This document shows, piece after piece, positions 30,146 through 40,478 of a stretch of 64,000 nucleotides of DNA; position 1 is the stretch's first letter; every line of letters starts with the position of its first letter. The stretch comes from Desulfovibrio sp. (GTDB taxonomy: Bacteria > Desulfobacterota > Desulfovibrionia > Desulfovibrionales > Desulfovibrionaceae). The stretch covers positions 1 through 64,000 of the forward strand of contig JAITHT010000087.1 of NCBI GenBank assembly GCA_031279825.1. Direction: 5' to 3'. Below the pieces are notes generated by a model, which ran no database searches, was not told the origin of the DNA, and was given only the letters and a program-made list of their open reading frames with translations. The translations under genes were made by a program, and so were the position numbers.

Positions 30146-31375
30146 TTGAGGCGAATAGAGCAGGCAGCATCCGTCTTTGCGCATCACGCGCACAGCAGTA
30201 TGTTTCGGCCCTCCGACATGACCGCCGTTGTTAATGAGGGGGCGATTATGGATAACGGTATGATTTCCTCGGGAATATTCTGCTTGAGAGATAAGGTATA
30301 TATCGACGCTATGCCTGTGCATAACGCCAGCGGTCTTTGGCAGGCATGGAAAATGCCCGACGGGCTTTTCATGGTGCAACCTCTGGATCGGGACAGGATA
30401 CCCTGGGGTACGGTATATATTCTGGAAGCGCAGGAAGTCGGCGTTATGCTTGTTCCCGTGCCGAATACCGGCGAACACTCTGACGGCAGAAAAGCGAATC
30501 GCGCTAATGAGCCGGATCTTCTCGCGGTGTGGTATGAGCAGGCACGCATAGAGCAAGAACACCGTTATACAACTCCTTCCGAAGGCGCTTCAAGAGATAG
30601 CGACGCGCCGCAGGCAGCCCCGCCTGCCCCGACACGCCCCCAGAAAGAGCAATCTTCGTCCGATGAACCTCAATTGACGCCCCTCTGGCATCCCGATGAA
30701 CTTTTTGCCGACGAGGACATAACCGTTTCGCCGCCAAAGGGCCGCCCTCCCAGCCGCAATACCGCGCAACCGGCCGCTCCCAGGCAGCCTTCACCTCGGG
30801 GAGATCGTCATGATGCCCGCTTATCCGAAGACTCCTTCAGTGACGACGACCTCTTTTCCGACATCCTCCCTGCATCACCTCCGCCCCGCTCCGGCATGCG
30901 GGAGACGGGCAGTGCCGCGAAAGGCAATAAAGCGGATATCACGGAATTTCGCGATAATGACGAGTATGTGGAACAGAGGGCGCAACTGCTTGAAGAACGT
31001 ATGCGTGGCGAGTTTGACTCGCTTATGCGGAAATTGGACGAAGGGGATAACCCCGACACTGAGCGTGAATTATCCCGCCTGATACTGCGGGGAGCCGGTT
31101 TTTCCTGGAAGCAGAAATACATGTTCTCGGAATTCGGCTTTGCTCTCAGGCGCAAAAAACTGTATAAACTCGCTCTTACCAGCCATATGCGCGCCCTCGG
31201 CTTTGCCCCGGCGGATGAACATATTCTGTTCAACGTGGCCAGGGCCGAATATGAGCTTGGCAAAGTGGATATGGCTAAAAGCTATCTGGCCAAGGCTCTG
31301 GAGGTAAACCCGGCTTTTAGCGCCGCCGAGACCTTTCTTGCCTTTTTAAAAGGCGACGCGAAAAGCAAAGGATAA
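30146..31375 (+). CDS. TPR-containing protein of unknown function
   Basis: C-terminal TPR-like helices (AFGFALRRKKLYKLALTSHMRALGFAP...NVARAEYELGKVDMAKSYLAKALEVNPAFSAAE); start uncertain. Confidence 0.75.
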   Translation: MRRIEQAASVFAHHAHSSMFRPSDMTAVVNEGAIMDNGMISSGIFCLRDKVYIDAMPVHNASGLWQAWKMPDGLFMVQPLDRDRIPWGTVYILEAQEVGVMLVPVPNTGEHSDGRKANRANEPDLLAVWYEQARIEQEHRYTTPSEGASRDSDAPQAAPPAPTRPQKEQSSSDEPQLTPLWHPDELFADEDITVSPPKGRPPSRNTAQPAAPRQPSPRGDRHDARLSEDSFSDDDLFSDILPASPPPRSGMRETGSAAKGNKADITEFRDNDEYVEQRAQLLEERMRGEFDSLMRKLDEGDNPDTERELSRLILRGAGFSWKQKYMFSEFGFALRRKKLYKLALTSHMRALGFAPADEHILFNVARAEYELGKVDMAKSYLAKALEVNPAFSAAETFLAFLKGDAKSKG

Positions 31376-31465
31376 TCGCTCTGGATTGATGCGCGTCTTG
31401 TAGTGCCGTAAACGACGAGTGCAGCGTTTCAAAGTTAAATTGCTCTTAAGGAGATTGTTTCCGTC

Positions 31466-32473
31466 ATGAATAAAGGAATTACCGTATTAATCCTGGTTGC
31501 GATTGTGGGCGCCATGGGTTTTGTCCTGTATTCGCATACCCGTCACGGCGCCGCCGTTCCGCAAGAAACATCCTCGCCTTTGTCCGCCGCTTCTTCTCCC
31601 GGTGGACAAACCGGCGGCCTGAGCAGCCCTTTGCAAGCGCCGCAAGACGGCAGTGGAGGATTACGGCAGATAGATCCGCCCCTGACCAGCGGTAAATCCG
31701 GCGTTGACGGCGCGCCGGCGCCGGTGCGGATTAACTCCGGCAACACCGGCATTCCAACGCAGACACCCCCGGCGCCCGCAACGCCTCCGTCGTCGCGACC
31801 GACTTCAGCCTCTTTGCCGGGAACAGACGCTCCCTATACGGACACGCCCTTTGCAAGCACGCCGGTCAGGCCCGCCTCCGGCCAGAAAGAGGACAAACAA
31901 AGCGCCGTTAGCCGGCCTCCCAGCGGCTCGCCGGAACTTACCCCCTGGGGAACTCCGTCCAGCGCCTCGGTCAGACCGACGGAACCGAGTCGTACAGACG
32001 GGACAGATCGATACAAAGGGAAAAGCCCTTCCGGCGAATCCGCATCCTCAAAATGGGAAGATGACGACACTGCGGCCGCTGCAACTCCTCCACCCCCTTC
32101 CGCGCCTCAATCGCCTTCCTCCGCTTCTCCCGTTCCCTCGGCCAAGGAACCCGTTCTTTCGGACAAGGATTCGCACGTGCTCAAAACTATCTCCGTGCGG
32201 CCTGCGGGGCAGAATATCCTGTTGCGCATAGAGGCGGATACCCCTTTCCCTTGCCGGGCCTTTATCCTGAACAATCCGGATCGTATGGTGGTCGATCTTC
32301 CCGGCTCCTGGAAGGGTATAAAAGCCCCCACGATCCCGCAAAACCGTCTGGTCAAGGCGATCCGCGTAGGCGCGCAACCCGCTGGGCCACGCATCGTGCT
32401 TGATTTGACGGGCTCCCCCAAGGGGCATACATTGCAGCGCAATGGCAATACAGTTGAGATACTTGTGCAATAG
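31466..32473 (+). CDS. Membrane-anchored AMIN-domain protein with Pro/Ser-rich linker
   Basis: N-terminal TM; C-terminal NILLRIEADTPFPCRAFILNNPDRMVVDLPGSWKG AMIN pattern. Confidence 0.85.
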   Translation: MNKGITVLILVAIVGAMGFVLYSHTRHGAAVPQETSSPLSAASSPGGQTGGLSSPLQAPQDGSGGLRQIDPPLTSGKSGVDGAPAPVRINSGNTGIPTQTPPAPATPPSSRPTSASLPGTDAPYTDTPFASTPVRPASGQKEDKQSAVSRPPSGSPELTPWGTPSSASVRPTEPSRTDGTDRYKGKSPSGESASSKWEDDDTAAAATPPPPSAPQSPSSASPVPSAKEPVLSDKDSHVLKTISVRPAGQNILLRIEADTPFPCRAFILNNPDRMVVDLPGSWKGIKAPTIPQNRLVKAIRVGAQPAGPRIVLDLTGSPKGHTLQRNGNTVEILVQ

Positions 32474-32480
32474 AAACCCT

Positions 32481-32639
32481 CACAATTGCATTTCGGGCGC
32501 CTGTCCGGGCGTAATTAATTGTGAAACGCTCTCTCCGGCGTAACCGGCGCAGGGGCAAAGGCGCTGAGGGCGAAGCAAAAACCGCGTTTTTCAGCAAAAC
32601 CGTTGTCTCACAACCGCCGTGCCGCTACCTGTGAGACAA
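32481..32639. repeat. Element C-like multi-hairpin repeat
   Basis: CACAATT...AATTGTG, gcaaaaaccgcgtttttcagc, TTGTCTCACA...TGTGAGACAA. Confidence 0.6.
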
Positions 32640-32691
32640 GGTGTGGAGCAATGTCGCTCCGCGCTTGAGTTGATGGAAAAGAAGGAAGCTT

Positions 32692-34485
32692 ATGCTCATC
32701 GGATTGGATGTGGGGGGAACCCATACCGACGCCGTTCTGGTGGATTCGCAAACAGGGCAATGTGTGGCGGCGGTAAAAGCGCGAACGTATCCCGATGATG
32801 TGCTTCCCGGCATTCTTGAGGCGTTGCGAGCAGTCCTGCAAGGCGGTGACTCCCGACGCGCGCGCCGACTGTGTGTTTCCAGCACCCTCGGGCTTAACGC
32901 CCTGCTCACGGGCAAGGTGGATAGCGTGGGCATGCTGGTGGTGCCGGGGCCGGGGATGAATCCCCGTCTGTTCTGGGACGCCGATCCTTTGTTCCATGTG
33001 CTGGCGGGTTCCCAAGATCACAGGGGTCGCATTGTGGCGCCCTGCGATGAAACCGCGGTGACGCGCATTCTGCGGAACCTGCGCGCCGAAGGAGTGCGCG
33101 CCATCGGCATCGTCAGCAAATTCAGCCCGAAAAACGCCGCACTGGAGCAGCGTCTGGCCGCCTTCGCCCGCAAGGTTTTTGAACCCGACGCGCCGGTGAT
33201 CCTCGGTTCGAAAGTCAGCGGCAGCCTCAATTTTCCCCGGCGTATGCATACTGTCTGGTGCAATGCGGCTCTGGCCAGAGTGAGCAGATCCTTTGCCGCC
33301 TCCTTGACGGCGGCTGCTGCAGAACTCGGGCTCAGTTGCCCTGTGACGGTGCTCAAAGCTGACGCCGGGGTATTTTCCGCAGATCATGCTTCGCGGGATC
33401 CCGCAAGCGCTATGGGTTCCGGTCCGGCAGCCAGCCTTCTGGGCGTTTGGGCACTACGCCCGCCCTCTTCCGATGGCGTCTCCCCCGCCTCCCGCCCGTC
33501 TTCGCCCGACACGCCGGGTTCCGACACCCTGATGATCGATATGGGGGGCACCACGACAGATCTGGCGTTACTGGCTGGAGGCTTTCCCCTGCTGGCCCGA
33601 AAAGGGCTGCATATCGCCGGCCGGCCTACCGCGATCCGCTCGCTTTGGACTCGCTCCATCGCTTTAGGCGGCGATTCCAGTTTGCGCTTCGTAGACGGGC
33701 AACCCTGCATCGGACCGGACAGATCGGGTCCCGCCCTTGCCTTGCGCGCGCCGGATGAGCAGCCCGCTGATCGCCCCCCTACGCTGACGGATGCCCTGAA
33801 TGTACTCGGACTGACTGTTCTCGGCAATCCAAAGCTTTCACTGGAGGCTATGCACGCTCTCGCCGCCCTTGCCGGATCTCCGGCGGGCGATCCGCTCGTC
33901 TTGAGTGAACTTTTTGTCGCAAAAGCGCTGCATACCGTCCGGCAACACGTGGAAACACTGCTTGAAGAGGTCAACGCCCAGCCTGTGTATACCATCCGCG
34001 AGCTATTGGTAAGCGGGGCCTTGCGCCCCCGACAGGCGGCATTTATCGGAGGACCGGCTCAGGCCCTGGCGGTAAAAGCGGCGAAAGCGCTCGGCATGCC
34101 GGTATTCGCTCCGGAAAAAAGCGCCTGCGCGAATGCCGTAGGCGCCGCTCTGGCGCTACCTACCCTGACGGCGGAACTTTATGCGGATACCCTGCTCGGG
34201 CGCATGAGCATTCCTGATTTCGGCGTGGAAAAAGACATCGGGCGGGAATACCACCTGCCGGATGCGGAACGGGATATGCAGACGGCCTTTGCCGGATTCC
34301 GCGCCCGCGATCCCTCCTTTGTCGAACAATTTTCCCCTTGTACGGATGAGCACGGTTGCGGAGAGCACTCCATACAAACGGTATATGCGGAAAGTTTCGC
34401 CATGCTTGATGATGAACGGCGGCGCGGCCGCATTCTCCGACTGCGAGCCCAGTTGGCGGCAGGACTGATCCGGACAGCGTTCTAG
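32692..34485 (+). CDS. Hydantoinase/oxoprolinase (HyuA-like) family protein
   Basis: MLIGLDVGGTHTDAVLVD, SSTLGLNALLTGK, DTLMIDMGGTTTDLALLAGG. Confidence 0.88.
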   Translation: MLIGLDVGGTHTDAVLVDSQTGQCVAAVKARTYPDDVLPGILEALRAVLQGGDSRRARRLCVSSTLGLNALLTGKVDSVGMLVVPGPGMNPRLFWDADPLFHVLAGSQDHRGRIVAPCDETAVTRILRNLRAEGVRAIGIVSKFSPKNAALEQRLAAFARKVFEPDAPVILGSKVSGSLNFPRRMHTVWCNAALARVSRSFAASLTAAAAELGLSCPVTVLKADAGVFSADHASRDPASAMGSGPAASLLGVWALRPPSSDGVSPASRPSSPDTPGSDTLMIDMGGTTTDLALLAGGFPLLARKGLHIAGRPTAIRSLWTRSIALGGDSSLRFVDGQPCIGPDRSGPALALRAPDEQPADRPPTLTDALNVLGLTVLGNPKLSLEAMHALAALAGSPAGDPLVLSELFVAKALHTVRQHVETLLEEVNAQPVYTIRELLVSGALRPRQAAFIGGPAQALAVKAAKALGMPVFAPEKSACANAVGAALALPTLTAELYADTLLGRMSIPDFGVEKDIGREYHLPDAERDMQTAFAGFRARDPSFVEQFSPCTDEHGCGEHSIQTVYAESFAMLDDERRRGRILRLRAQLAAGLIRTAF

Positions 34486-34512
34486 AGCATTATCAAAGTT
34501 AATCTGCTCTAG
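34482..34512. repeat. Element A reduced to its two ends, bounded by CTAG on both sides
   Basis: CTAGAGCATTATCAAAGTTAATCTGCTCTAG. Confidence 0.75.
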
Positions 34513-34557
34513 CCGCACATGCGGTGAAACCTTTGTCTTTTGTAAGGGGAGAAAAGC

Positions 34558-35895
34558 ATGACGATTGCGGAAAAAACGACGCCCGGCACGCCGAAAAGCG
34601 TGCGCACCCTCGGCTTGGTTTTTTTTCCCGCCTACGACTGGGCCATTACACCGGATCATCCCGAACGGGAAGAACGCTTGCTGTACACGCAAGATCAATT
34701 GCGCGAGGAAGGATTATTCGATATCGCCGGCATCAGCGAGCACAGACCTGACATGGGTCTCATGCGCGACGTTTCACGGGTGCACTTTTGCCCGCCGGGC
34801 TTTGATGCCGTGGTGGAAACGCCCCATCTGGCCAGCGCGGGCAGCGCTGTTTCCGCCGGGCGGCTGGTCGCTGGCGGGAGAACGCAAAAAGCCTTTGCCC
34901 TGACACGCCCCCCAGGACACCATGCCATGAAGGTGGTGCAAGGAGGCCGGGGCTTTTGCGCCGTGAACATTGAAGCCATTATGATCGAACGCCTCCGGCG
35001 GGAATACGGGATCCGGCGCGTGGCTATCGTTGATACCGACTGCCACCATGGTGACGGTACGCAGGATATTTACTGGCATGACCCGCATACCCTGTTTATC
35101 AGCTTACATCAGGACGGGCGCACCCTGTATCCCGGCACCGGCTTCAGTACTGAGCTTGGAGGTCCCGGCGCGCGCGGCGCCACCATCAATGTGCCTTTGC
35201 CGCCGCAAACGGGCGATGAGGGATTTCTCTATGTTATGAAGCATCTGGTCAGACCGATCCTGGATCACTGGCGTCCCGATCTGGTGATTAATTCCGCCGG
35301 GCAAGACAATCATTTTACCGACCCCATCACCGACATGCGCCTTTCCGCCAGGGGATACGCCCGCATGGTGGAACTGCTTAATCCGGACATCGCCGTGCTG
35401 GAAGGGGGCTATTCAATCCAGGGCGCCTTGCCTTACGTCAATCTGGCCGTCATTCTCGCCCTGGCGGGCATGGATTACAGCCATGTGATTGAACCTTTGT
35501 GGCACGAGGAGCTTGCGCGCACCGCGCCGAAATCCATGGACTACATCGGCGAGTTATGCGAAAAGACCTGGCGCCTGTACGAACACACGCACACGGCTCC
35601 GCACGACTATACAAAATCAGGGTATTTCTGGACGCGCGAACGTTCCGTCTATTATGATACAGACGGCATCCGCGAACATCAGCGGGAAGAAGTACGGGAC
35701 TGTTCCGACTGCCCGGGTTTGCTCGTCATCCAGAGTACGGTCGATTACCGGACGTGGTCCGTGTGCCTGCACCTGCCTCTGGAGGCATGCCCGACATGCC
35801 GGGCTGAAGCCGAGGAGAGACGCCGGCAGGCTATCGGTAAAAAACAGCCCGTGGAATACTCCGATCGGGATCAGGATGTGTACGAGCGTTCGTAA
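34558..35895 (+). CDS. Histone deacetylase / acetylpolyamine amidohydrolase superfamily protein with Cys-rich C-terminus
   Basis: RPPGHHAMK, VDTDCHHGDGTQDIYW, VLEGGYSIQGALPYVN; C-terminal CSDC...CPTC pairs. Confidence 0.92.
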   Translation: MTIAEKTTPGTPKSVRTLGLVFFPAYDWAITPDHPEREERLLYTQDQLREEGLFDIAGISEHRPDMGLMRDVSRVHFCPPGFDAVVETPHLASAGSAVSAGRLVAGGRTQKAFALTRPPGHHAMKVVQGGRGFCAVNIEAIMIERLRREYGIRRVAIVDTDCHHGDGTQDIYWHDPHTLFISLHQDGRTLYPGTGFSTELGGPGARGATINVPLPPQTGDEGFLYVMKHLVRPILDHWRPDLVINSAGQDNHFTDPITDMRLSARGYARMVELLNPDIAVLEGGYSIQGALPYVNLAVILALAGMDYSHVIEPLWHEELARTAPKSMDYIGELCEKTWRLYEHTHTAPHDYTKSGYFWTRERSVYYDTDGIREHQREEVRDCSDCPGLLVIQSTVDYRTWSVCLHLPLEACPTCRAEAEERRRQAIGKKQPVEYSDRDQDVYERS

Positions 35896-35956
35896 GCCCG
35901 CCTGCGACGGCACACGCGGTTCCCTGGTTCATTCAAGGCAAAGGTTTGCATCACTT

Positions 35957-36952
35957 ATGCATATACAAGGAATAGGCTATTACGCGCCCGAGCGTATCGT
36001 GGACAACGACGCGTTGTCCGCAGATCTTGATACCTCCGATGCGTGGATACGCAGCCGGACGGGAATAAGGACCAGACGTCTGGCGGCCGACAATCAGGCG
36101 TGCTCCGATCTGGCGGCTGAAGCGGGAAAAATGGCGATCATCTCCGCCGGTTGTACGCCTGAAAACATCACGCACATTATTGTCGGCACAGTCTCCGGCG
36201 ACGCCGCCTTCCCCGCTACCGCCTGCCTGCTTCAAAGCAAACTGAAAATCCCCACCGCCATGGCCTTTGACCTTGGCGCCGCCTGCTCGGGCTTTCTATT
36301 CGGCATGCAGGTGGCACAGGGCATCATGGCGGCGGAACCCGAAGCGACCATACTGCTGGTGGGAGCGGAAACGCTTTCTCGCCGCGTCAATTGGCAGGAT
36401 CGTTCCACCTGCGTGCTTTTTGGCGACGGCGCCGGCGCGGTCGTCCTCAAGGCGTCCCCGGACGCGTGTATGCCGCCGGGCGGCATATTCCCCGCCCTTG
36501 TCGAAGGGGTTATCTGCGAAGGCGGCGGCGGCGGAGAACTGCTGTGCTGCTATGGCGGCGGCACACGCTACCCGTACCGCCACGGCGATATCATAGGACC
36601 GGAATATTTTCTTCATATGAACGGCCAGGAGGTATTCAAACACGCCGTCAGGGCCATGAGCGACATCAGTTCGAGGCTGCTGAAGCGGCTCGGCCGTTCC
36701 GTTGAAGATCTTGATCTGGTAGTGCCGCATCAAGCTAACCTCCGCATCGTCAAAGCGGTGCTTGAGCGTTTGCAGGTGCCGGAAGGCAAAGCCTTTCTCA
36801 ATCTGGACAGATACGGCAACACCTCGGCGGCATCCATTCCCATGGCACTGGCGGAGGCCCATATCCAGGGAGTTATCCGGCCGGGCTTCCGGGTGCTGCT
36901 GACTACCTTCGGTGCCGGATTTACCTGGGGCGCGGCCCTTGTCAAATATTGA
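35957..36952 (+). CDS. fabH: 3-oxoacyl-[ACP] synthase III
   Basis: FDLGAACSGFLFGM active-site Cys, VVPHQANLRI His, YGNTSAASIPMAL Asn. Confidence 0.95.
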   Translation: MHIQGIGYYAPERIVDNDALSADLDTSDAWIRSRTGIRTRRLAADNQACSDLAAEAGKMAIISAGCTPENITHIIVGTVSGDAAFPATACLLQSKLKIPTAMAFDLGAACSGFLFGMQVAQGIMAAEPEATILLVGAETLSRRVNWQDRSTCVLFGDGAGAVVLKASPDACMPPGGIFPALVEGVICEGGGGGELLCCYGGGTRYPYRHGDIIGPEYFLHMNGQEVFKHAVRAMSDISSRLLKRLGRSVEDLDLVVPHQANLRIVKAVLERLQVPEGKAFLNLDRYGNTSAASIPMALAEAHIQGVIRPGFRVLLTTFGAGFTWGAALVKY

Positions 36953-37141
36953 CGGCCAGCCGCGGCGAAGCTTCGCGCACCCCGTCGGAAAGCAAGTACA
37001 GTTTCCGCGTTGGGTGACGTGGTTGGGCGCCCCCGGCCGCCACTATACGTGCAAGTCTTGCCATGAGCGAGAAATATGAGCAGTTCGGGAAACAGTCAAT
37101 TGAGTATTGCGCCCCTTAAATTTCCTTAAATTCCAAATATT

Positions 37142-38512
37142 TTAGAGAATAAATCGAGTCAGATCGGCATTCTCGCGGACATCGGCCAGCTTTCTCCTCA
37201 CGGCGTCTTTGTCGATGACCACATGTTCGCCTGCGCGTTCCGGGGCGTCAAAGGAGAGATCCGAGAGAATTTTCTCCATAATGGTATACAGGCGACGCGC
37301 TCCGATGTTTTCCGTCTGCCGGTTGGTCGTTTCCGCAAAAGCGGCCACTTCTTCGAGGGCGTCGGGGGTGAATTCCAGACTGACGCCTTCGGTATGCATA
37401 AGGGCGGAATACTGGAGGGTCAGCGCGTTATGCGGTTCCGTAAGGATGCGTAAAAATTCCTCCCGGCCAAGGGGAGAAAGTTCCACGCGTAGCGGGAATC
37501 GTCCCTGCAGTTCAGGGATCAGGTCCGAGGGCTTGCTGACGTGAAAAGCCCCGGCAGCGATAAAAAGCACGTGATCGGTGCGGATCACGCCGTATTTGGT
37601 GTTGACCACGCTGCCTTCCACAATGGGCAGCAAGTCGCGTTGCACGCCTTCTCTTGAAACGTCCACTCCACCCCGTCCGGAGTGCGCGGGAACGGCGACT
37701 TTGTCGATTTCATCAATAAAAATAATACCTGTCTGTTCCGCTCGTTCCCGGGCGCGATCCGTAACGGCGTCGTGATCGATAAGCCTGTCCGTTTCTTCCT
37801 GCACGAGAATGTCGTACGCCTCCTGCAGTTTAAAATTGCGACGTTTTTTTCTGCCGGGAAACATCCGGCTGAAGGCATCCTTGATCTGCGAGCCCATCTG
37901 TTCCATTCCGGGCACGCCCGGCATACCGAACATCTCCACCTGCGGCCCCTCGGAAGAGTCCACCTCCAACTCGACCTCGCGTTCATCCAGCCTGCCGCCG
38001 CGCCACATGGCCCGCAGTTTCTCCCTGGTGCCGGGAACGGACGGCGTAAGAGCGCTGTCCTCTCCATAGACGGTCTCGTGCATGCCTGCGCCGGAGGACG
38101 GCAGCAGCAGATCCAGCAAGCGCTCTTCCGCCGCCTCTTCTGCCTTGGCCTTGACACGCCGGCGCTCTTCCTCCTGTACCAGGGAAACGGCGACTTCCAT
38201 AAGGTCGCGCACCATGGATTCCACGTCGCGGCCCACATAGCCGACTTCCGTATATTTGGTGGCTTCCGCCTTAACAAAGGGCGAACCGCAGAGCTTGGCC
38301 AGGCGGCGGGCTATTTCCGTTTTGCCGACGCCTGTAGGACCCATCATAATGATGTTTTTCGGTGACACTTCGTCACGCAGACGCGGCTCAAGCTTCTGCC
38401 TGCGCCAGCGATTGCGCACGGCAACGGCGACCATGCGTTTGGCGTCGTTCTGGCCGACAATATATTTGTCGAGTTCCTGCACTATTTCGCGCGGGGTCAT
38501 GGTTGTCGCCAT
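37142..38512 (-). CDS. hslU: ATP-dependent protease ATPase subunit HslU
   Basis: [57 protein letters not shown]. Confidence 0.97.
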   Translation of the reverse strand: MATTMTPREIVQELDKYIVGQNDAKRMVAVAVRNRWRRQKLEPRLRDEVSPKNIIMMGPTGVGKTEIARRLAKLCGSPFVKAEATKYTEVGYVGRDVESMVRDLMEVAVSLVQEEERRRVKAKAEEAAEERLLDLLLPSSGAGMHETVYGEDSALTPSVPGTREKLRAMWRGGRLDEREVELEVDSSEGPQVEMFGMPGVPGMEQMGSQIKDAFSRMFPGRKKRRNFKLQEAYDILVQEETDRLIDHDAVTDRARERAEQTGIIFIDEIDKVAVPAHSGRGGVDVSREGVQRDLLPIVEGSVVNTKYGVIRTDHVLFIAAGAFHVSKPSDLIPELQGRFPLRVELSPLGREEFLRILTEPHNALTLQYSALMHTEGVSLEFTPDALEEVAAFAETTNRQTENIGARRLYTIMEKILSDLSFDAPERAGEHVVIDKDAVRRKLADVRENADLTRFIL

Positions 38513-38760
38513 AGGGGAAACGTCTCCTGCAAAACTGACTGTATTGCTGCCGCGTACCCTTTTCCTACGCCCACCTCAGCGTTAACCGCACAACTACAGT
38601 TATACGCTTTTGTGGCGGGCGGGAAATGTAAGCAGGCATCTCAATCGTAAAATACCGTAGGACACGGGATGCGGGCCGGAAAAGCGCTTCAGGCGCGCCG
38701 CCGGATACAGCGCAAGCGAACCGAAAAACGCCTTGTTCGACAAACGATCTCCTCGCGCAT

Positions 38761-39447
38761 TCACAGACCGGCAACGCACGGGATATTGCACTGACCAAAG
38801 GAAATACCGGAGTGCAACATGCGCAGGTAGAGGGCGCGGCTGATCCAGGCATCGGTGGCGGCATAGCGTATCTGGCGGGGAGAAAGCTCTTTATTAGCCC
38901 AATTGGAACACTGTTCTCCCTTGGAAATGCGCACCCCCAGAAAAGCGGCGGCAAGCCCGCGCAATCCACGATATTCCATACGGTTGTAACTGGCCGCTAC
39001 GGTGAGATCGATAACGGAACAAGGGCTGAAAGGCGCAAGCTTCGCCAGAAAGCGCATATCGTCATGAGCGGCCACACCTGTTTTAATTATTGCCGGATTT
39101 TCAAAAAGACGCATCAATTCGGGATGCAGAGGGATCCACTTCAAGTGGATCAAAAATACCTCGTGTTCCGTCGCCAGTTGGATAAGGGAGGGGCTGTGGA
39201 TTGTTCCCTTGCTGAAACTGGGGCGCGTTTCCGTATCAAAGCCGAGCACCTTTTCCGCAAGCAGGCGTTGCATGGCGTCGGCCAGTTCCGGCTCGCTGCG
39301 TACAAGCGTGGTTTTTCCCGTATAATGGAACAGCGGCAGTCCGTTAATGTCTTCCTTGCTGAGACCCGCGAGCATCCCTGACAACGGACGACAGGGTACA
39401 GCGGCGTCTTGCGCGATTCCTTCAATACTGCTTGTCATGGTGGACAT
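38761..39447 (-). CDS. RNase D-like 3'-5' exonuclease domain protein
   Basis: VLGFDTETRPSF, AHDDMRFL, IRYAATDAWISRALY DEDDY motifs; start moved from 39738 to 39447 because the 5' extension contains repeat A. Confidence 0.9.
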   Translation of the reverse strand: MSTMTSSIEGIAQDAAVPCRPLSGMLAGLSKEDINGLPLFHYTGKTTLVRSEPELADAMQRLLAEKVLGFDTETRPSFSKGTIHSPSLIQLATEHEVFLIHLKWIPLHPELMRLFENPAIIKTGVAAHDDMRFLAKLAPFSPCSVIDLTVAASYNRMEYRGLRGLAAAFLGVRISKGEQCSNWANKELSPRQIRYAATDAWISRALYLRMLHSGISFGQCNIPCVAGL

Positions 39448-39710
39448 AGTAATAAATGTTGACGGACTCAAGAAAAACACGGCATCTGCTCCGGGTTGCC
39501 TCGCGCGCCGTATTTGTCCGAGGAATATAGACGCAACATGCCGCGTGAGTAAAGTCATTCCTCTCGGCTTACGCCGATTTTCACAGAAAAATCGCGTTGC
39601 GGGGAATCCTTCGGCCTTGGAGGCCGTCCGGGCTTTTTCATGATTATCGACCATGAGACGCAGAATGTCGAAGTCCGACGTATCGGCCAATGACAGCGCC
39701 ATGCCGATAT

Positions 39711-39838
39711 AGAGCGGATTACCTTTGAAACGTTGCACTCGTCGCCCTTGGCGAAAACAAGTTTTACTTACTCCTCAGTGCACGCAATCGGCCCTTACGC
39801 TGCCGGTTGCCAGAGCCTCTTCAAAGTGAAAATGCTCC
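39711..39838 (-). repeat. Element A, inverted copy upstream of the 3'-5' exonuclease gene
   Basis: agagcggattacctttgaaacgttgcactcgtcgcccttggcgaaaac...tgccggttgccagagcctcttcaaagtgaaaatgctcc. Confidence 0.85.
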
Positions 39839-40094
39839 AGCATCGCCCGGTCGGGATGACAACCGCCCCGCGGGGTCAGCGTCCAAAGTACGCAAATCTC
39901 TTGCCGAAAGCTCGGAGAAGACGCGCGGGCCGCTTCCGGCTTGACCTTCAGTGCTCCTGCCGCTACTATACGATGTATTTTCGCCGTACAGGCCGGGCAA
40001 AGCGGCTCAAAGCAACAATGCCGTACCAAAAAAGAACAGATGCAACATAAAAATTACCGTACTGCCGTACAATATACTTGAGGAGGCTGTAGTT

Positions 40095-40478
40095 ATGTCT
40101 GTCAAAGAGGGGCTGTTGTACACGCCCACCCATGAATGGGTCCGAGTGGAAGATGCTGAAGCGGTCATCGGCATAAGCTTTTTCGCCCAGGAACAACTGG
40201 GAGATCTGACCTTTGTCGATTTGCCCGCGGCAGGCGCAATCCTTTCGCCCGGCAAGGAAATGGGCTCCGTGGAATCCGTGAAAGCCGCCAGTGACATATA
40301 CAGCCCTGTGGCCGGCGAAGTTATCGCGGTGAATGGCTCCCTTGAGAACAATCCGGAAAAAGTCAATATATCCCCTTATGACGAGGGGTGGATGGTGAGG
40401 GTGCGCCTGAGCGCCCGACCGGCGGAGTTGCTGGATGCTGCCGCGTATGAAGCGTATGTGCTTGCAACTCCGCACTAA
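40095..40478 (+). CDS. gcvH: Glycine cleavage system H protein
   Basis: [12 protein letters not shown]...[19 protein letters not shown]...[22 protein letters not shown] lipoyl-lysine region. Confidence 0.96.
   Translation: MSVKEGLLYTPTHEWVRVEDAEAVIGISFFAQEQLGDLTFVDLPAAGAILSPGKEMGSVESVKAASDIYSPVAGEVIAVNGSLENNPEKVNISPYDEGWMVRVRLSARPAELLDAAAYEAYVLATPH

Noticed and set aside
32608-33387. 259 aa minus ORF opposite the hydantoinase-like gene
   Set aside because: Shadow ORF; the plus strand has ASKHA-type motifs.
38600-38760. Possible further C repeat (gcgaaccgaaaaacgccttgttcgacaaacgatctcc)
   Set aside because: Partial similarity only; outer stems not clear, so not listed as a copy.
38565-38969. 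134 aa minus ORF upstream of hslU, considered as possible hslV
   Set aside because: No N-terminal catalytic Thr or HslV motifs; it overlaps the exonuclease 3' end in another frame.
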